The notes: generated from the sequence alone by a model not told the origin. DNA of 37,358 bases from an uncultured bacterium (GCA_938008595.1 CALLKD010000095.1:1-37358), one strand, 5' to 3'; positions 24,147 to 32,325 are shown, counted from the first letter of the stretch. A program made the numbers and translations.

Positions 24147-25775
24147 TTACAGGATAGTTGTTGCAATGAGCACCTTCTGACCTTCTGAAAGTCCTCGCGC
24201 GTCAGTGACAATACGTAGGTCGCTTGGCAGTGCGGTGAGTATTTCAATACGATCACCACGCACTTCACCAATTTCCACTGAGTGCGCTACTAGACGACCA
24301 TCGTCTCCAACAGAGAAAATGATTCGTGCCGTTGGGGTGAGTTTGAGTGTGGTGAGTGGAATAAGTAGTGGAGCCTGACTTGCGACAGTTGAGGTTGCTG
24401 TTTGAGCGGTAGGAGCTCCTACGAGCGCGTTTGGAAGTGTGATACGAACTGACTGTCCGTTTACAAGATCCGTTACCGACGTATCAGTAACCGCAACATG
24501 CACTTCAATCTGCTTTGTTATTGGATCAAGTGCTGGCGCTACTGACGTAACCACACCGTCATAGTTGTCTTCAATAGTAAGGTGCATGCCAACTGCTAGA
24601 TTTTGACGATCGTCTTCAGAAACAGACGCAACAATTTCAAGTGCACCATTTTGTGCAACGGTTGCTACGTGTGCAAAGTTCGCAACATAGTCTCCCACGT
24701 GAATAGGGAGGAAGTTTACCGTTCCTGATATTGGTGCTCGGATCACCGTCTTTTCATACACTGCCTGAGCACCACGGAGTGCACCTAGCGCCTGCTTCAC
24801 GAGCGCATCTGCACTTGCTGTTTCAGTACCATTTGATGCTGACTGCACACTGCCAACCTCTGCGGCAGTCTTCTTTGCATTGTATGCATCACGAGCAGCA
24901 GAAAGCGCCGCTAGCTGTGCGTCTACACTGGCACGTGCTGAAGCAAGAGCGGCAAGTTGTGTTGCAGTAGCGGTGGTGTTGGTGTCGTTTGCAGCACGAG
25001 CAAGTTCACGAAGGAAGTCAGACGCAGCTTGGTTGTTACGAGTTGCCTCATCAAGAAGTGTTGCTGGATCAGTACTTGCTGCCGCATCAAGGTGCATGCG
25101 CCAGTCATTGAGCGCTAGCGTAAGTAGTGCACGACGCTGCGAAAGGTTCTGAGTGTTTCCAGGATTAATAAGGAGTTGTGGACCGGTTGCCGTATTTACC
25201 CCAAAGAAGAGGTCAACATACGAATGCATGGTGGTATCAAGTGATGTATATGCCGCGCGGTATGTTGAGCGTGCTGACGACTGTGCTTCAAGATATGCAC
25301 TCTGCGCATTGCCTGACTGAAGGGTAAGAATGTTTCGAGAAGCAACAGCAGAATCATAGGCACCTTGTGCCTGGAGCACCTGTGCAGCCTGGCTGTCGTT
25401 TTCAAGGGTGGCGAGTATAAAGCCAGCAGGAACAACGTTGCCCACCTTTGTTCGTACACTGCGCACCGTACCACCGCTTTGTGCAAGGATGCTCGCTTCA
25501 GTAACTGAACGTACTGAACCAATTACGGTTGAGCCACTACTACTCCCAGAGAGTTCACCGAGGGTGGATAGAGTAACGGTAGGTGCATCCGCACCAGCGT
25601 CCGGTGAAGAATTGCCACCAAGAAGGAAGCCACCGGCAGTAAGTACTACCAATACACCGACAACAATGATGAGCTGTCGCTTTCGTGGAAGTGCAAGAAA
25701 TTTCTTCCAGAGTGATGAGATTGATAGAGATACTTTTTTAAAGAAACGGGAGAGTGAAGATATAATTTTTTGCAT
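24147..25775 (-). CDS. HlyD-type membrane fusion protein of the RND pump
   Basis: ATG 25775 (MQKIISSLS) is preferred over an upstream TTG because a sigma70 promoter ends 11 nt before it. The 542-residue product has a cytoplasmic basic N-terminus (RKRQL), one membrane helix near 38-58, a barrel-sandwich hybrid half (GGTVRSVRTKVGNVVPAGFI), a very long alanine/glutamine-rich coiled coil (about 120-320), the second half (IRAPISGTVNFLPIHVGDYV) and beta-barrel domains. The coiled-coil length exceeds that of typical AcrA-like proteins. It links pump and surface in drug or lipid export. First gene of the operon with the RND and MFS genes. Confidence 0.9.
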   Translation of the reverse strand: MQKIISSLSRFFKKVSLSISSLWKKFLALPRKRQLIIVVGVLVVLTAGGFLLGGNSSPDAGADAPTVTLSTLGELSGSSSGSTVIGSVRSVTEASILAQSGGTVRSVRTKVGNVVPAGFILATLENDSQAAQVLQAQGAYDSAVASRNILTLQSGNAQSAYLEAQSSARSTYRAAYTSLDTTMHSYVDLFFGVNTATGPQLLINPGNTQNLSQRRALLTLALNDWRMHLDAAASTDPATLLDEATRNNQAASDFLRELARAANDTNTTATATQLAALASARASVDAQLAALSAARDAYNAKKTAAEVGSVQSASNGTETASADALVKQALGALRGAQAVYEKTVIRAPISGTVNFLPIHVGDYVANFAHVATVAQNGALEIVASVSEDDRQNLAVGMHLTIEDNYDGVVTSVAPALDPITKQIEVHVAVTDTSVTDLVNGQSVRITLPNALVGAPTAQTATSTVASQAPLLIPLTTLKLTPTARIIFSVGDDGRLVAHSVEIGEVRGDRIEILTALPSDLRIVTDARGLSEGQKVLIATTIL

Positions 25776-25786
25776 ACAATGCAATG

Positions 25787-25815
25787 GTTATAGCAAAAAA
25801 ACGGCGTAAAGTCAA
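25787..25815 (-). promoter_or_regulatory. Sigma70 promoter of the efflux operon
   Basis: On the minus strand TTGACT (25810-25815) and TATAAC (25787-25792) are 17 nt apart. The start should fall about 5 nt before the ATG at 25775, so this operon is almost leaderless too. It is divergent from the gene at 25883. Confidence 0.7.
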
Positions 25816-25869
25816 TGTGGATAGTCGGTAGTGCACACTCCTGCACACGGATTTTTGCAGGGAGCACGG

Positions 25870-25875
25870 TACACT
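25870..25875 (+). promoter_or_regulatory. -10 hexamer, leaderless start
   Basis: TACACT in the context ACGGTACACT, 7 nt before the ATG at 25883. Confidence 0.6.
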
Positions 25876-25882
25876 AATAGAT

Positions 25883-26764
25883 ATGAAAAACAGCTATGTT
25901 GGAATCATCATCGTAGCACTCCTCTTAGTTCTTGGATGTGGGTATGTACTTCGTCAAACATACATTGAGCGGTTTCAAACAGCAGAAATAATTAAGCAGA
26001 ATGAAGCAGATGAACCCATTACTTTCCTTTGTGCAGATGCAAAGACACTCACTGCGAGCTTTAGTGAAGAAGAGGTGCATCTCACCCTTGCTGATGGGCA
26101 GGTACTCACGCTTCCCATTGGGCGCTCTGGATCTGGATTTAGGTATGAGAATGAAACCTATTCCTTTATAGGTAAAGGATCAGATGCAAGTCTCCTAAAA
26201 CAAGAACAAGAGGTGTATGCAAATTGTGTAGCCAATTCAGCACATAGAGATACCGGCACCAATACCTACCGCTTTAGTGATAGTGGTAAGACGCTACAGT
26301 TTACGTACCCGAAGGAGTTTATCGTTTCAGGCGGCACTATTGGCTACTCAACAGACTGGCAGCAACAGAGCACTGTACAGGGACTCGTACTTGTCGTTGC
26401 CACACTCCCTAGATCAATTGCACCACAAACTAACTTTAGTGGGGCCACCGTTAGTATTGGCACGAGTGCAGACCCGCACGCAGTATCAGGATGTCTCCAT
26501 ACGGGTGGTGTAGTACAAAACTCAGCAGTAGATATTGGTGGCGTTACGTATGCAAAGATCACCTCTCGTGATGCTGCAGCAGGAAATCGCTATGACACCA
26601 CAAGCTATAGAACGGTTCGTAATGGGCAGTGCTACACCGTTGAGTACACGATTCACACAACCGTGCTTGAAAACTATTCTCCCGAACAACATATACGTGA
26701 ATACGACAAGGCAGCCGTGGTAACACTCCTTGAGACACTCGTACAAAGTGTACGATTCTTGTAG
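25883..26764 (+). CDS. Anchored protein with MliC lysozyme-inhibitor domain and unknown C-terminal domain
   Basis: The 293-residue product has a signal-anchor helix (about 5-22, containing a Cys at 19). Residues about 46-118 match the MliC/PliC fold: FLCADAKTLTASF with C50, HLTLADGQVLTLP, SGSGFRYENETYSFIGKG, and a closing C115. This family blocks C-type (animal-style) lysozymes. Residues 125-293 form an unrecognised beta-rich domain (YRFSDSGKTLQFTYPKEF onward) containing further cysteines. An epibiotic cell living on another microbe would benefit from lysozyme resistance, but the enzyme it meets is unknown. It is followed by mltG after 54 nt, with a promoter of its own. Confidence 0.75.
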   Translation: MKNSYVGIIIVALLLVLGCGYVLRQTYIERFQTAEIIKQNEADEPITFLCADAKTLTASFSEEEVHLTLADGQVLTLPIGRSGSGFRYENETYSFIGKGSDASLLKQEQEVYANCVANSAHRDTGTNTYRFSDSGKTLQFTYPKEFIVSGGTIGYSTDWQQQSTVQGLVLVVATLPRSIAPQTNFSGATVSIGTSADPHAVSGCLHTGGVVQNSAVDIGGVTYAKITSRDAAAGNRYDTTSYRTVRNGQCYTVEYTIHTTVLENYSPEQHIREYDKAAVVTLLETLVQSVRFL

Positions 26765-26805
26765 TTATACAAGTACGCACGAGTTCCAAACAGGAGCGCT
26801 AGTGA

Positions 26806-26811
26806 TACACT
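26806..26811 (+). promoter_or_regulatory. -10 hexamer, leaderless start
   Basis: TACACT, preceded by TGA, 7 nt before the ATG at 26819. Confidence 0.6.
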
Positions 26812-26818
26812 CAAAGAC

Positions 26819-27817
26819 ATGCGCGTTTTGGCACGATCAAATAATTGGAAGCAATTTTTGATTCGCTCCTTCCTCCTTTTTGCCGTAGTGGTGATAGTGC
26901 TCGGGCTTGGGTACTCATATTTCTTTGGTCCCGTTGAACGCTACGGTGCACAAGAGCAGTTCATTGTTAATCCTGGAGAGACGGTGAGCTTCGTGTCTGA
27001 TCGACTTACGGAAGAACGGTTTGTGCGAAGTACCGTTGCATTTCGTATAGCACTCTTTGAAAAAGCAGGGACGGCACTCGTGCGTCCTGGAGGGTACAAC
27101 CTTTCAAGAGACATGGACACCCTTACCATTGCAAAGATACTTTCAAGTCCACCACCAATTGCCTTTGTTACATTCCCCCCTTCAATTCGCAAAGAACAAA
27201 TTGGAGAGATACTTGCTGACACATTCTTTTGGGATGCGGAAAAGAAGCGGCAATGGCATGACGCCACTACAAATGTAGACCCTGACTTTGTTGAGGGTAT
27301 GTACTACCCAGACATCTACCTCATTCCTTCAGATCAGCCACCGGCACAAATAGCAGCGCGTATGCGTGGGAGGTTTACGGATGTCTTTGCACCGTTTGCA
27401 AACGATGCACTTATGCAGGGACTCGATTGGCATGACGTACTCACCCTTGCGTCAATTGTTGATCGTGAAGCTGCAAAGAATGACAAGGCACTCGTTGCCG
27501 GTATTTTGTGGAACCGACTTCATACCGGTATGCGCCTACAGGCTGACGCCACCTTGCAGTATGTAAAAGGTACGGAAGGGAATTGGTGGGCACCACCACA
27601 GGCTGAAGATAAATACATAGATTCACCTTTTAATACGTATAAGTATGCAGGACTTCCTCCCCATCCTATTAATAACCCCACCCTTGACTCTATTGCGGCG
27701 GTGCTTCACCCAGAGGCTACGAAGTGCCTGTATTACTTACATGATGAAAACCATGTCATCCACTGTTCTGTTACCTATGCCGGACAAAAGGCGAATGTGA
27801 AAAAACATCTACAGTAA
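26819..27817 (+). CDS. mltG: Endolytic murein transglycosylase MltG
   Basis: The 332-residue product has an N-terminal membrane helix (about 16-38), a LysM-like region (PGETVSFVSDRLTEERFV) and the YceG catalytic domain. The catalytic Glu is E217 in ASIVDREAAKND, equivalent to the catalytic Glu of the E. coli enzyme. Downstream blocks AGILWNRLHTGMRLQADATL, SPFNTYKYAGLPPHPINNP and HPEATKCLYYLHDENHVIHC are family signatures. It cleaves nascent glycan strands and ends peptidoglycan elongation at the outer membrane face. Its presence shows that the organism makes peptidoglycan. It has its own -10 hexamer and no close downstream partner. Confidence 0.95.
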   Translation: MRVLARSNNWKQFLIRSFLLFAVVVIVLGLGYSYFFGPVERYGAQEQFIVNPGETVSFVSDRLTEERFVRSTVAFRIALFEKAGTALVRPGGYNLSRDMDTLTIAKILSSPPPIAFVTFPPSIRKEQIGEILADTFFWDAEKKRQWHDATTNVDPDFVEGMYYPDIYLIPSDQPPAQIAARMRGRFTDVFAPFANDALMQGLDWHDVLTLASIVDREAAKNDKALVAGILWNRLHTGMRLQADATLQYVKGTEGNWWAPPQAEDKYIDSPFNTYKYAGLPPHPINNPTLDSIAAVLHPEATKCLYYLHDENHVIHCSVTYAGQKANVKKHLQ

Positions 27818-27819
27818 TA

Positions 27820-27848
27820 TTGACTAAATCGCGTAATAACGGTATTCT
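27820..27848 (+). promoter_or_regulatory. Consensus promoter of typA
   Basis: TTGACT (27820-27825), 17-nt spacer, TATTCT (27843-27848). The start is predicted near 27855, giving a leader of about 75 nt with a palindrome at 27881. Confidence 0.75.
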
Positions 27849-27880
27849 TTTTGCATTACGTTCGGAGATCTGCCGGCCGG

Positions 27881-27898
27881 GTCCGCCTCGAGGCGGAC
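27881..27898. promoter_or_regulatory. 18-bp perfect palindrome in the typA leader
   Basis: GTCCGCCTCGAGGCGGAC can form a hairpin with 7-bp arms and a TCGA loop, in an otherwise AU-rich leader. It is followed 14 nt later by a run of five T, so it could act as an attenuator or a stability element. It could also be a protein site. Confidence 0.45.
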
Positions 27899-27929
27899 TG
27901 CTTATTTACACATTTTTACACCCTTACTC

Positions 27930-29717
27930 ATGGAAATTAGAAACATCGCCATCATTGCGCACGTGGACCACGGCAAGACTACACTTACGGATGCCATTAT
28001 GAAGCAGACCGGAGCTGCTGCTGAAGGTGTTTCCATGGACTCTAACGCGCTTGAGCATGAGCGTGGTATTACCATTTACTCAAAGAACACTTCTATTGAG
28101 TACAAGGGAACAAAGATCAACATTGTTGATACGCCAGGACACTCTGACTTTGGCTCTGAGGTGGAGCGTGTGCTTCGCTCAATTGACTCCGTGCTTCTCA
28201 TCGTAGACGCACAGGAAGGACCAATGCCACAAACACGCTTTGTGCTTAAGAAGTCTCTTGAGCTTGGTCTTAAACCAATCGTGGTACTTAACAAGATTGA
28301 TAAGCCAGCTGCAGACCCAGATCGTGCAGAAGAGCAGGTACTCGAACTATTTTATGAACTTGGTGCATCTGATGAGCAGTGTAATTTCACTACGGTCTAC
28401 GCGATTGGTCGTGAAGGCGTTGCAATGCGTACGGTAACAGATGAGCGTAAGGACCTCACCCCACTCCTTGATGTAATTTTGGAGAACGTACAGCCAACCT
28501 CTAGTGATGTTGAGTCTGCAAAGCCGCTTACATTCCAGACATTTAACCTTGCATACGACAACTTCCTTGGACGTCTTGCAATTGGTCGTATCTACGCAGG
28601 TACCCTTAAGACAGGACAGACGGTGATTGTAAAAAAGCCAGATGGAGAAAGCCGCTCTGCAAAGATTACAAAGGTATTCACCTTCAAGGGTCTTGATCGT
28701 GTTGACGTTGCTGAAGCAGTTGCTGGAGACATTGTCATCGTTGCGGGTATTTCTGATGCATACATTGGAGAAACCGTTACCGATAACGCTGACGTAGCGC
28801 CAATGCCTGCCATTGCCATTGATGAGCCGACTATTACCGTTAACTTCCTTGTAAACAACTCTCCATTTGCTGGACGTGAAGGAAAGTACGTAACTAGTCG
28901 CCAGCTTAGAGACTATCTTGAGCGTGAGCTTGAGGTTAACGTTGGACTTAAGGTGGACTTTGTGTCTGCAGACGCCTTTAAGGTTTCAGGACGTGGAGAA
29001 CTGCACATTGCAATTCTTCTTGAGAACATGCGTCGTTCAGGCTATGAAATGCAGGTAAGTCAGCCGCAGGTAATTATCCGTGAGGAAGAAGGAAAGAAGA
29101 TGGAACCGTTTGAAGAGGTTACTATCGATACACCGTCAGAGTTCCAGGGCTCTATTATCGAAAAGCTCGGCATGCGCTCATTTGTACTGCAGAACCTTGT
29201 GCAGGATAACGATCAGGTACGCCTTACGCTTGAAGGACCTACTCGTGGACTTCTTGGATACCGTAACCAGTTTGTTGTTGATACTAAGGGAGAAGGAATT
29301 CTTTCAACACGCGTACTTGGATTTAAGCCATACGCTGGTGAAATTAAGAAGCGTCAGGTTGGTTCAATGATCTCAATGGCAACCGGTAAGGCACTAGGAT
29401 ATGCACTCTGGAGTATGCAGGAGCGTGGTGTTCTCTACATCGTTCCCGCAACTGAAGTGTATGAAGGTATGGTGGTGGGTAACACCAGTAAGGGAGAGGA
29501 GATGGTGGTTAACCCAACAAAGGGAAAGAACCAGTCTAACGTTCGCTCTTCTGGTATGGATGAGGCTATTAACCTTGTGCCTGCGTACACACTCACTATC
29601 GAACGTGGTCTTGAAGTAATGGCAGATGATGAGTATCTAGAAATTACTCCTGCGTCAGTACGTCTACGAAAGATGGGACTGACAGAAAGTGATCGTGCTC
29701 GTAACAAACGAAGTTAG
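27930..29717 (+). CDS. typA: Ribosome-associated GTPase TypA/BipA
   Basis: The 595-residue product is a typical length. The G domain has G1 [10 protein letters not shown] (about 10-19), switch sequence HERGITI, G3 DTPGHSDF and G4 NKID. Domain II ([15 protein letters not shown]), domains III and V, and the C-terminal block [40 protein letters not shown] sequence follow, the TypA-specific part. It acts on 50S assembly and translation under stress and cold. The gene has its own consensus promoter and a terminator at 29741-29774 that reaches into the convergent toxin gene. Confidence 0.97.
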   Translation: MEIRNIAIIAHVDHGKTTLTDAIMKQTGAAAEGVSMDSNALEHERGITIYSKNTSIEYKGTKINIVDTPGHSDFGSEVERVLRSIDSVLLIVDAQEGPMPQTRFVLKKSLELGLKPIVVLNKIDKPAADPDRAEEQVLELFYELGASDEQCNFTTVYAIGREGVAMRTVTDERKDLTPLLDVILENVQPTSSDVESAKPLTFQTFNLAYDNFLGRLAIGRIYAGTLKTGQTVIVKKPDGESRSAKITKVFTFKGLDRVDVAEAVAGDIVIVAGISDAYIGETVTDNADVAPMPAIAIDEPTITVNFLVNNSPFAGREGKYVTSRQLRDYLERELEVNVGLKVDFVSADAFKVSGRGELHIAILLENMRRSGYEMQVSQPQVIIREEEGKKMEPFEEVTIDTPSEFQGSIIEKLGMRSFVLQNLVQDNDQVRLTLEGPTRGLLGYRNQFVVDTKGEGILSTRVLGFKPYAGEIKKRQVGSMISMATGKALGYALWSMQERGVLYIVPATEVYEGMVVGNTSKGEEMVVNPTKGKNQSNVRSSGMDEAINLVPAYTLTIERGLEVMADDEYLEITPASVRLRKMGLTESDRARNKRS

Positions 29718-29738
29718 TTTTTATAGCAAGTAAAGGAA

Positions 29739-30152
29739 TTAGCTGCCAAAGATATATTCTGAGGCAGCTTTTTTCGTAGCTATGAAAGTTGCATGATCCA
29801 AAGTCCCGATCTTGTTTATTAGACGTTTGGAACTGAATGGTTTTATTTGATTGAGCATTGCTACATTTTCTTTGCACTCAATAGTTCCTATTGGAAAATA
29901 GAATTCCAGCTTTTTAACTTGGGTAGTTAGTGGTATTCCTATAAATAGCTTTTTACTAAATTTTTTAATAATCAGTACCGGTCGTAAATAACGAACACCC
30001 TTCCCGTCCTCCTCTGAACCTATATTGCACCCAATGTAACAGAACCATATTTCTCGTTCGTGGAAATAGGGTACGTCTTCGGAATTATGAGCATTAATGG
30101 TCTTCTTCAGTGGGTGCCAAGAATCGAAATCTTTTACATAAAACTTTCCCAT
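29739..30152 (-). CDS. PemK/MazF-like endoribonuclease toxin, no antitoxin seen
   Basis: From ATG 30152 the product has 137 residues. It starts MGKFYVKDFDSWHPLKKTIN and then shows the PemK-like core: REIWFCYIGCNIGSEEDGKG, RYLRPVLIIKKF, and IGIPLTTQ. The catalytic Arg/Thr positions cannot be fixed by eye. This fold cleaves mRNA. The usual small antitoxin gene is absent on either side. The GC content is low (about 36% by hand count against about 47% nearby), suggesting horizontal origin. TATACT (30184-30189, minus strand) lies 7 nt before an in-frame TTG at 30176, which is an alternative start adding eight residues. The 3' end contains the typA terminator hairpin. Confidence 0.75.
   Translation of the reverse strand: MGKFYVKDFDSWHPLKKTINAHNSEDVPYFHEREIWFCYIGCNIGSEEDGKGVRYLRPVLIIKKFSKKLFIGIPLTTQVKKLEFYFPIGTIECKENVAMLNQIKPFSSKRLINKIGTLDHATFIATKKAASEYIFGS
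29741..29774 (+). terminator. typA intrinsic terminator
   Basis: AGCTGCC (29741-29747) pairs with GGCAGCT (29763-29769) over a 15-nt loop, followed by TTTTTT. It lies within the last codons of the convergent toxin gene. Confidence 0.8.
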
Positions 30153-30183
30153 TGCATTAGCTTGGCAAATATACAATCAGGGA

Positions 30184-30189
30184 AGTATA
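30184..30189 (-). promoter_or_regulatory. -10 hexamer of the PemK toxin gene
   Basis: TATACT on the minus strand, 7 nt before TTG 30176 and 31 nt before ATG 30152. Confidence 0.45.
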
Positions 30190-30245
30190 AAGTTTTAATA
30201 AAATTAAACTGAAAATGAATACCGTATGTTCACGCATAGATCCTC

Positions 30246-30274
30246 TTGTGTATTAACGAACCAAAAGATACACT
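30246..30274 (+). promoter_or_regulatory. Promoter of the candidate small RNA
   Basis: TTGTGT (30246-30251) and TACACT (30269-30274) are 17 nt apart. The start is predicted near 30281, and a strong terminator follows within about 75 nt, with no ORF between. Confidence 0.5.
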
Positions 30275-30280
30275 GTGTAA

Positions 30281-30356
30281 GTACACGGGCTTCGGCCTCG
30301 CCCCTTCGGGGGAGTAAAAGAAAACACTAGGAGTAACACTTCTAGTGTTTTCTTTT
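30281..30356 (+). ncRNA. Candidate small RNA with two TTCG-loop hairpins and an intrinsic terminator
   Basis: Between a promoter (TTGTGT-17-TACACT, 30246-30274) and a 15-bp perfect terminator (30316-30356) lie two GC-rich hairpins: GGC-TTCG-GCC and CCCC-TTCG-GGGG, both with the very stable UUCG loop. No start codon with a useful frame occurs; the only nearby GTG meets a stop at once. The transcript would be about 76 nt. No known family is recognised. The terminator could also serve leftover transcription from upstream, in which case the hairpins would only be part of a long 3' end. The promoter is a pattern match. Confidence 0.5.
30316..30356. terminator. Strong bidirectional intrinsic terminator
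   Basis: AAAAGAAAACACTAG (30316-30330) pairs perfectly with CTAGTGTTTTCTTTT (30342-30356) around an 11-nt loop. T-rich and A-rich arms make it work on both strands. Confidence 0.88.
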
Positions 30357-30380
30357 GTGTGGATGAATATAGCCTTTATA

Positions 30381-30409
30381 TTGCGCATTCTTCATTAGTC
30401 TGCTATAAT
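30381..30409 (+). promoter_or_regulatory. Promoter of the DEAD-box helicase gene
   Basis: TTGCGC (30381-30386), 17-nt spacer, TATAAT (30404-30409) preceded by TGC (extended -10). This is the best promoter in the window and predicts a start near 30416. Confidence 0.85.
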
Positions 30410-30415
30410 CCATTC

Positions 30416-30592
30416 ACAATCGTTCTCCTAGTTTGGACACGCAGTTGCATGTCCCCGGGTCTTCCTTTTTGTAAGGTATAACCCAAGAAACTCTTGAGAC
30501 CGCTTGGGTCTGGATTTGACGCCAGAAACTTTATTTTTCAAGCATATACGCGCGTTTTGCGACTCTTGTGCTTGGTTCTAACAACAATTTAC
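30416..30592 (+). promoter_or_regulatory. Long structured 5' leader of the DEAD-box gene
   Basis: About 177 nt separate the promoter from the ATG. GGACA/TGTCC (30436-30455 area) and a GGGT...ACCC pairing near 30466-30495 form hairpins, and ACCCAAG/CTTGGGT (about 30480-30512) offers a competing alternative. No Shine-Dalgarno precedes the ATG. Other DEAD-box genes have cold-regulated leaders; whether this one is so controlled is inference. Confidence 0.5.
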
Positions 30593-31939
30593 ATGGCAAC
30601 AACATATATTCGCCGAACGGACGGTAAGCGTCCGCCTCGGCCCACTTCACGCCCTTCATACGGAGGCCGCGGAGGAAGTTCTACTGGTGAACGCTCTTCA
30701 GGAGGGTTCAGTAACGATCGCGGTGGTGATCGTGGTTTTTCAAGTCGTGGTGGATCTTCATTTGGAGGTCGCAGCCGCTCATTTGGAGGAAACGCTCGTG
30801 GATCATCACGTGGTGGGGGAGGTAAGCGTGGCTACCAGGAGATGAACGTGGATCTCTCAAAGCTTATTAACAAGGCACAGCCCATAGAGGATGTACCTGC
30901 ATACGTACCAGATACTGCATTTGCAGACTTTGCAATTGACGAGCGTCTTAAGGAAAACATTCTAACTAAGGGATATGTAAACCCAACCCCAATTCAGGAC
31001 AAGACCATCAAGCATGTTCTTGCAGGTGAAGATGTGGTGGGACTTGCAAACACTGGTTCTGGTAAGACTGCAGCATTTCTTATTCCTCTTATCGACAAGG
31101 TTCTTAAAAACCGTGAGGAGCGTGTGATTATCATGGTGCCTACCCGTGAACTTGCAATTCAGATTGAAGAAGAGTTCTACAGCTTTGCAAAGAAGCTACA
31201 GGTACATGCGGTTACCTGTGTGGGTGGTGCTGGCATTGAACCCCAGATGCGTGGTCTTCGCCGCAACCCTAACTTTGTTATTGGTACACCAGGACGCCTT
31301 AAGGATCTTATGGAGCGTCGTGCACTCTCACTTACAAAGTTCAACACGGTTGTTCTTGACGAGGCTGATCGCATGCTCGACATGGGATTCATCAACGACA
31401 TGCGTGAAATTATGAGCACGATGCCAAAGGAGCGTCACACGCTATTCTTCTCTGCAACGCTTTCACGCGACATTGAAGCACTGATTGGCGCCTTCCTACA
31501 CGCACCCGCTCGTATCTCAGTGAAGACACGTGATACTGCGCACACGATCGATCAGGATGTTATTCGTACCGATGGAAGCCGTAAGCTAGAGCAGCTTATC
31601 GATCTTCTTCGTGACCCTGAGTTTGATAAGGTGCTTGTCTTTGGACGAACTAAGCATGGTGTTGAACGTCTTACTAATGACCTGCTTCGTGCAAACATTA
31701 AGGCTGAAAGTATTCACGGTGACAAGCCGCATGGCCGTCGCCAGAAGGCACTCAGCCTATTCAAGCAGGATCATGTGCAGGTACTAGTAGCAACTGACGT
31801 TGCAGCCCGTGGACTTGATATCTCAGGTGTTTCGCACGTTATTAACTATGACTTGCCAGCAACCTACGAGGATTACACCCACCGTATTGGCCGTACTGGC
31901 CGTGCTGGAAAGACAGGAAAGGCACTTACCTTTATATAG
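30593..31939 (+). CDS. DEAD-box RNA helicase with RGG-rich N-terminus
   Basis: Start ATG 30593 was chosen because the longer frame from 30494 would use part of the structured leader. The 448-residue product opens with an RGG/Gly-Ser-rich region (about 10-85: GGRGGSS and SSRGGSSFGG) that binds RNA in other proteins. Then come the Q motif (YVNPTPIQDKTI), Walker A NTGSGKT (about 155), PTRELAIQ, DEAD (256-259), SAT, and motif VI HRIGRTGRAG. It stops at KALTFI, directly after motif VI, so the usual C-terminal extension is absent; basic residues are at the N-terminus instead. It unwinds RNA, probably in ribosome assembly or cold adaptation. A terminator follows at 31954. Confidence 0.95.
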   Translation: MATTYIRRTDGKRPPRPTSRPSYGGRGGSSTGERSSGGFSNDRGGDRGFSSRGGSSFGGRSRSFGGNARGSSRGGGGKRGYQEMNVDLSKLINKAQPIEDVPAYVPDTAFADFAIDERLKENILTKGYVNPTPIQDKTIKHVLAGEDVVGLANTGSGKTAAFLIPLIDKVLKNREERVIIMVPTRELAIQIEEEFYSFAKKLQVHAVTCVGGAGIEPQMRGLRRNPNFVIGTPGRLKDLMERRALSLTKFNTVVLDEADRMLDMGFINDMREIMSTMPKERHTLFFSATLSRDIEALIGAFLHAPARISVKTRDTAHTIDQDVIRTDGSRKLEQLIDLLRDPEFDKVLVFGRTKHGVERLTNDLLRANIKAESIHGDKPHGRRQKALSLFKQDHVQVLVATDVAARGLDISGVSHVINYDLPATYEDYTHRIGRTGRAGKTGKALTFI

Positions 31940-31953
31940 GAAGCTGCTACGCA

Positions 31954-31985
31954 AAAAAGCCCAACACACCCGTGTTGGGCTTTTT
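31954..31985. terminator. Terminator after the helicase gene
   Basis: AAAAAGCCCAACAC (31954-31967) and GTGTTGGGCTTTTT (31972-31985) pair perfectly over a 4-nt loop, followed by GTTTT. This is a canonical intrinsic terminator. Confidence 0.92.
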
Positions 31986-32024
31986 GTTTTCCCATCTCCC
32001 CATCTATACCGCCTATAAACACGG

Positions 32025-32030
32025 TATACT
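32025..32030 (+). promoter_or_regulatory. -10 hexamer of the small membrane protein gene
   Basis: TATACT in ACGGTATACT, 19 nt before the chosen ATG at 32050. An out-of-frame ATG at 32034 lies 3 nt after it. Confidence 0.5.
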
Positions 32031-32049
32031 TATATGGTCCGAACGCACC

Positions 32050-32325
32050 ATGCAAGAATTTCTGAAAATGGACATCTTTTTCGTTGTGGCCACAATTGCT
32101 TTTGCAGTTGTGGGTATTTTGCTCGCCATAGCAATCGTGTATCTTGTGCGCTTTCTTAGAACTCTTGACCGCATTGCTGAAAATGTGGAGGAGGAAACAG
32201 AGGCGATACGACATGATATTGCTGGCGTGCGCTCACGCGTAAAAGAGGAAGGCGCAAAGCTTGGTGCGATCACTGAGTTCTTTGGGAAGACAGCACGTCG
32301 TATTGTAAAGAAAAAGAAGAAGTAA
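32050..32325 (+). CDS. Small single-pass membrane protein with coiled-coil tail
   Basis: The 91-residue product from ATG 32050 has one membrane helix (about 8-33, FFVVATIAFAVVGILLAIAIVYLV) followed by a charged, heptad-like region (RTLDRIAENVEEETEAI) and a Lys-rich end (RRIVKKKKK). This layout resembles DUF948-like and similar small envelope proteins common in CPR genomes, but I cannot name a family. A longer frame from 31972 covers the helicase terminator and was rejected. It is followed by the Lys-rich membrane protein after 37 nt; the pair may work together at the membrane. Confidence 0.75.
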   Translation: MQEFLKMDIFFVVATIAFAVVGILLAIAIVYLVRFLRTLDRIAENVEEETEAIRHDIAGVRSRVKEEGAKLGAITEFFGKTARRIVKKKKK

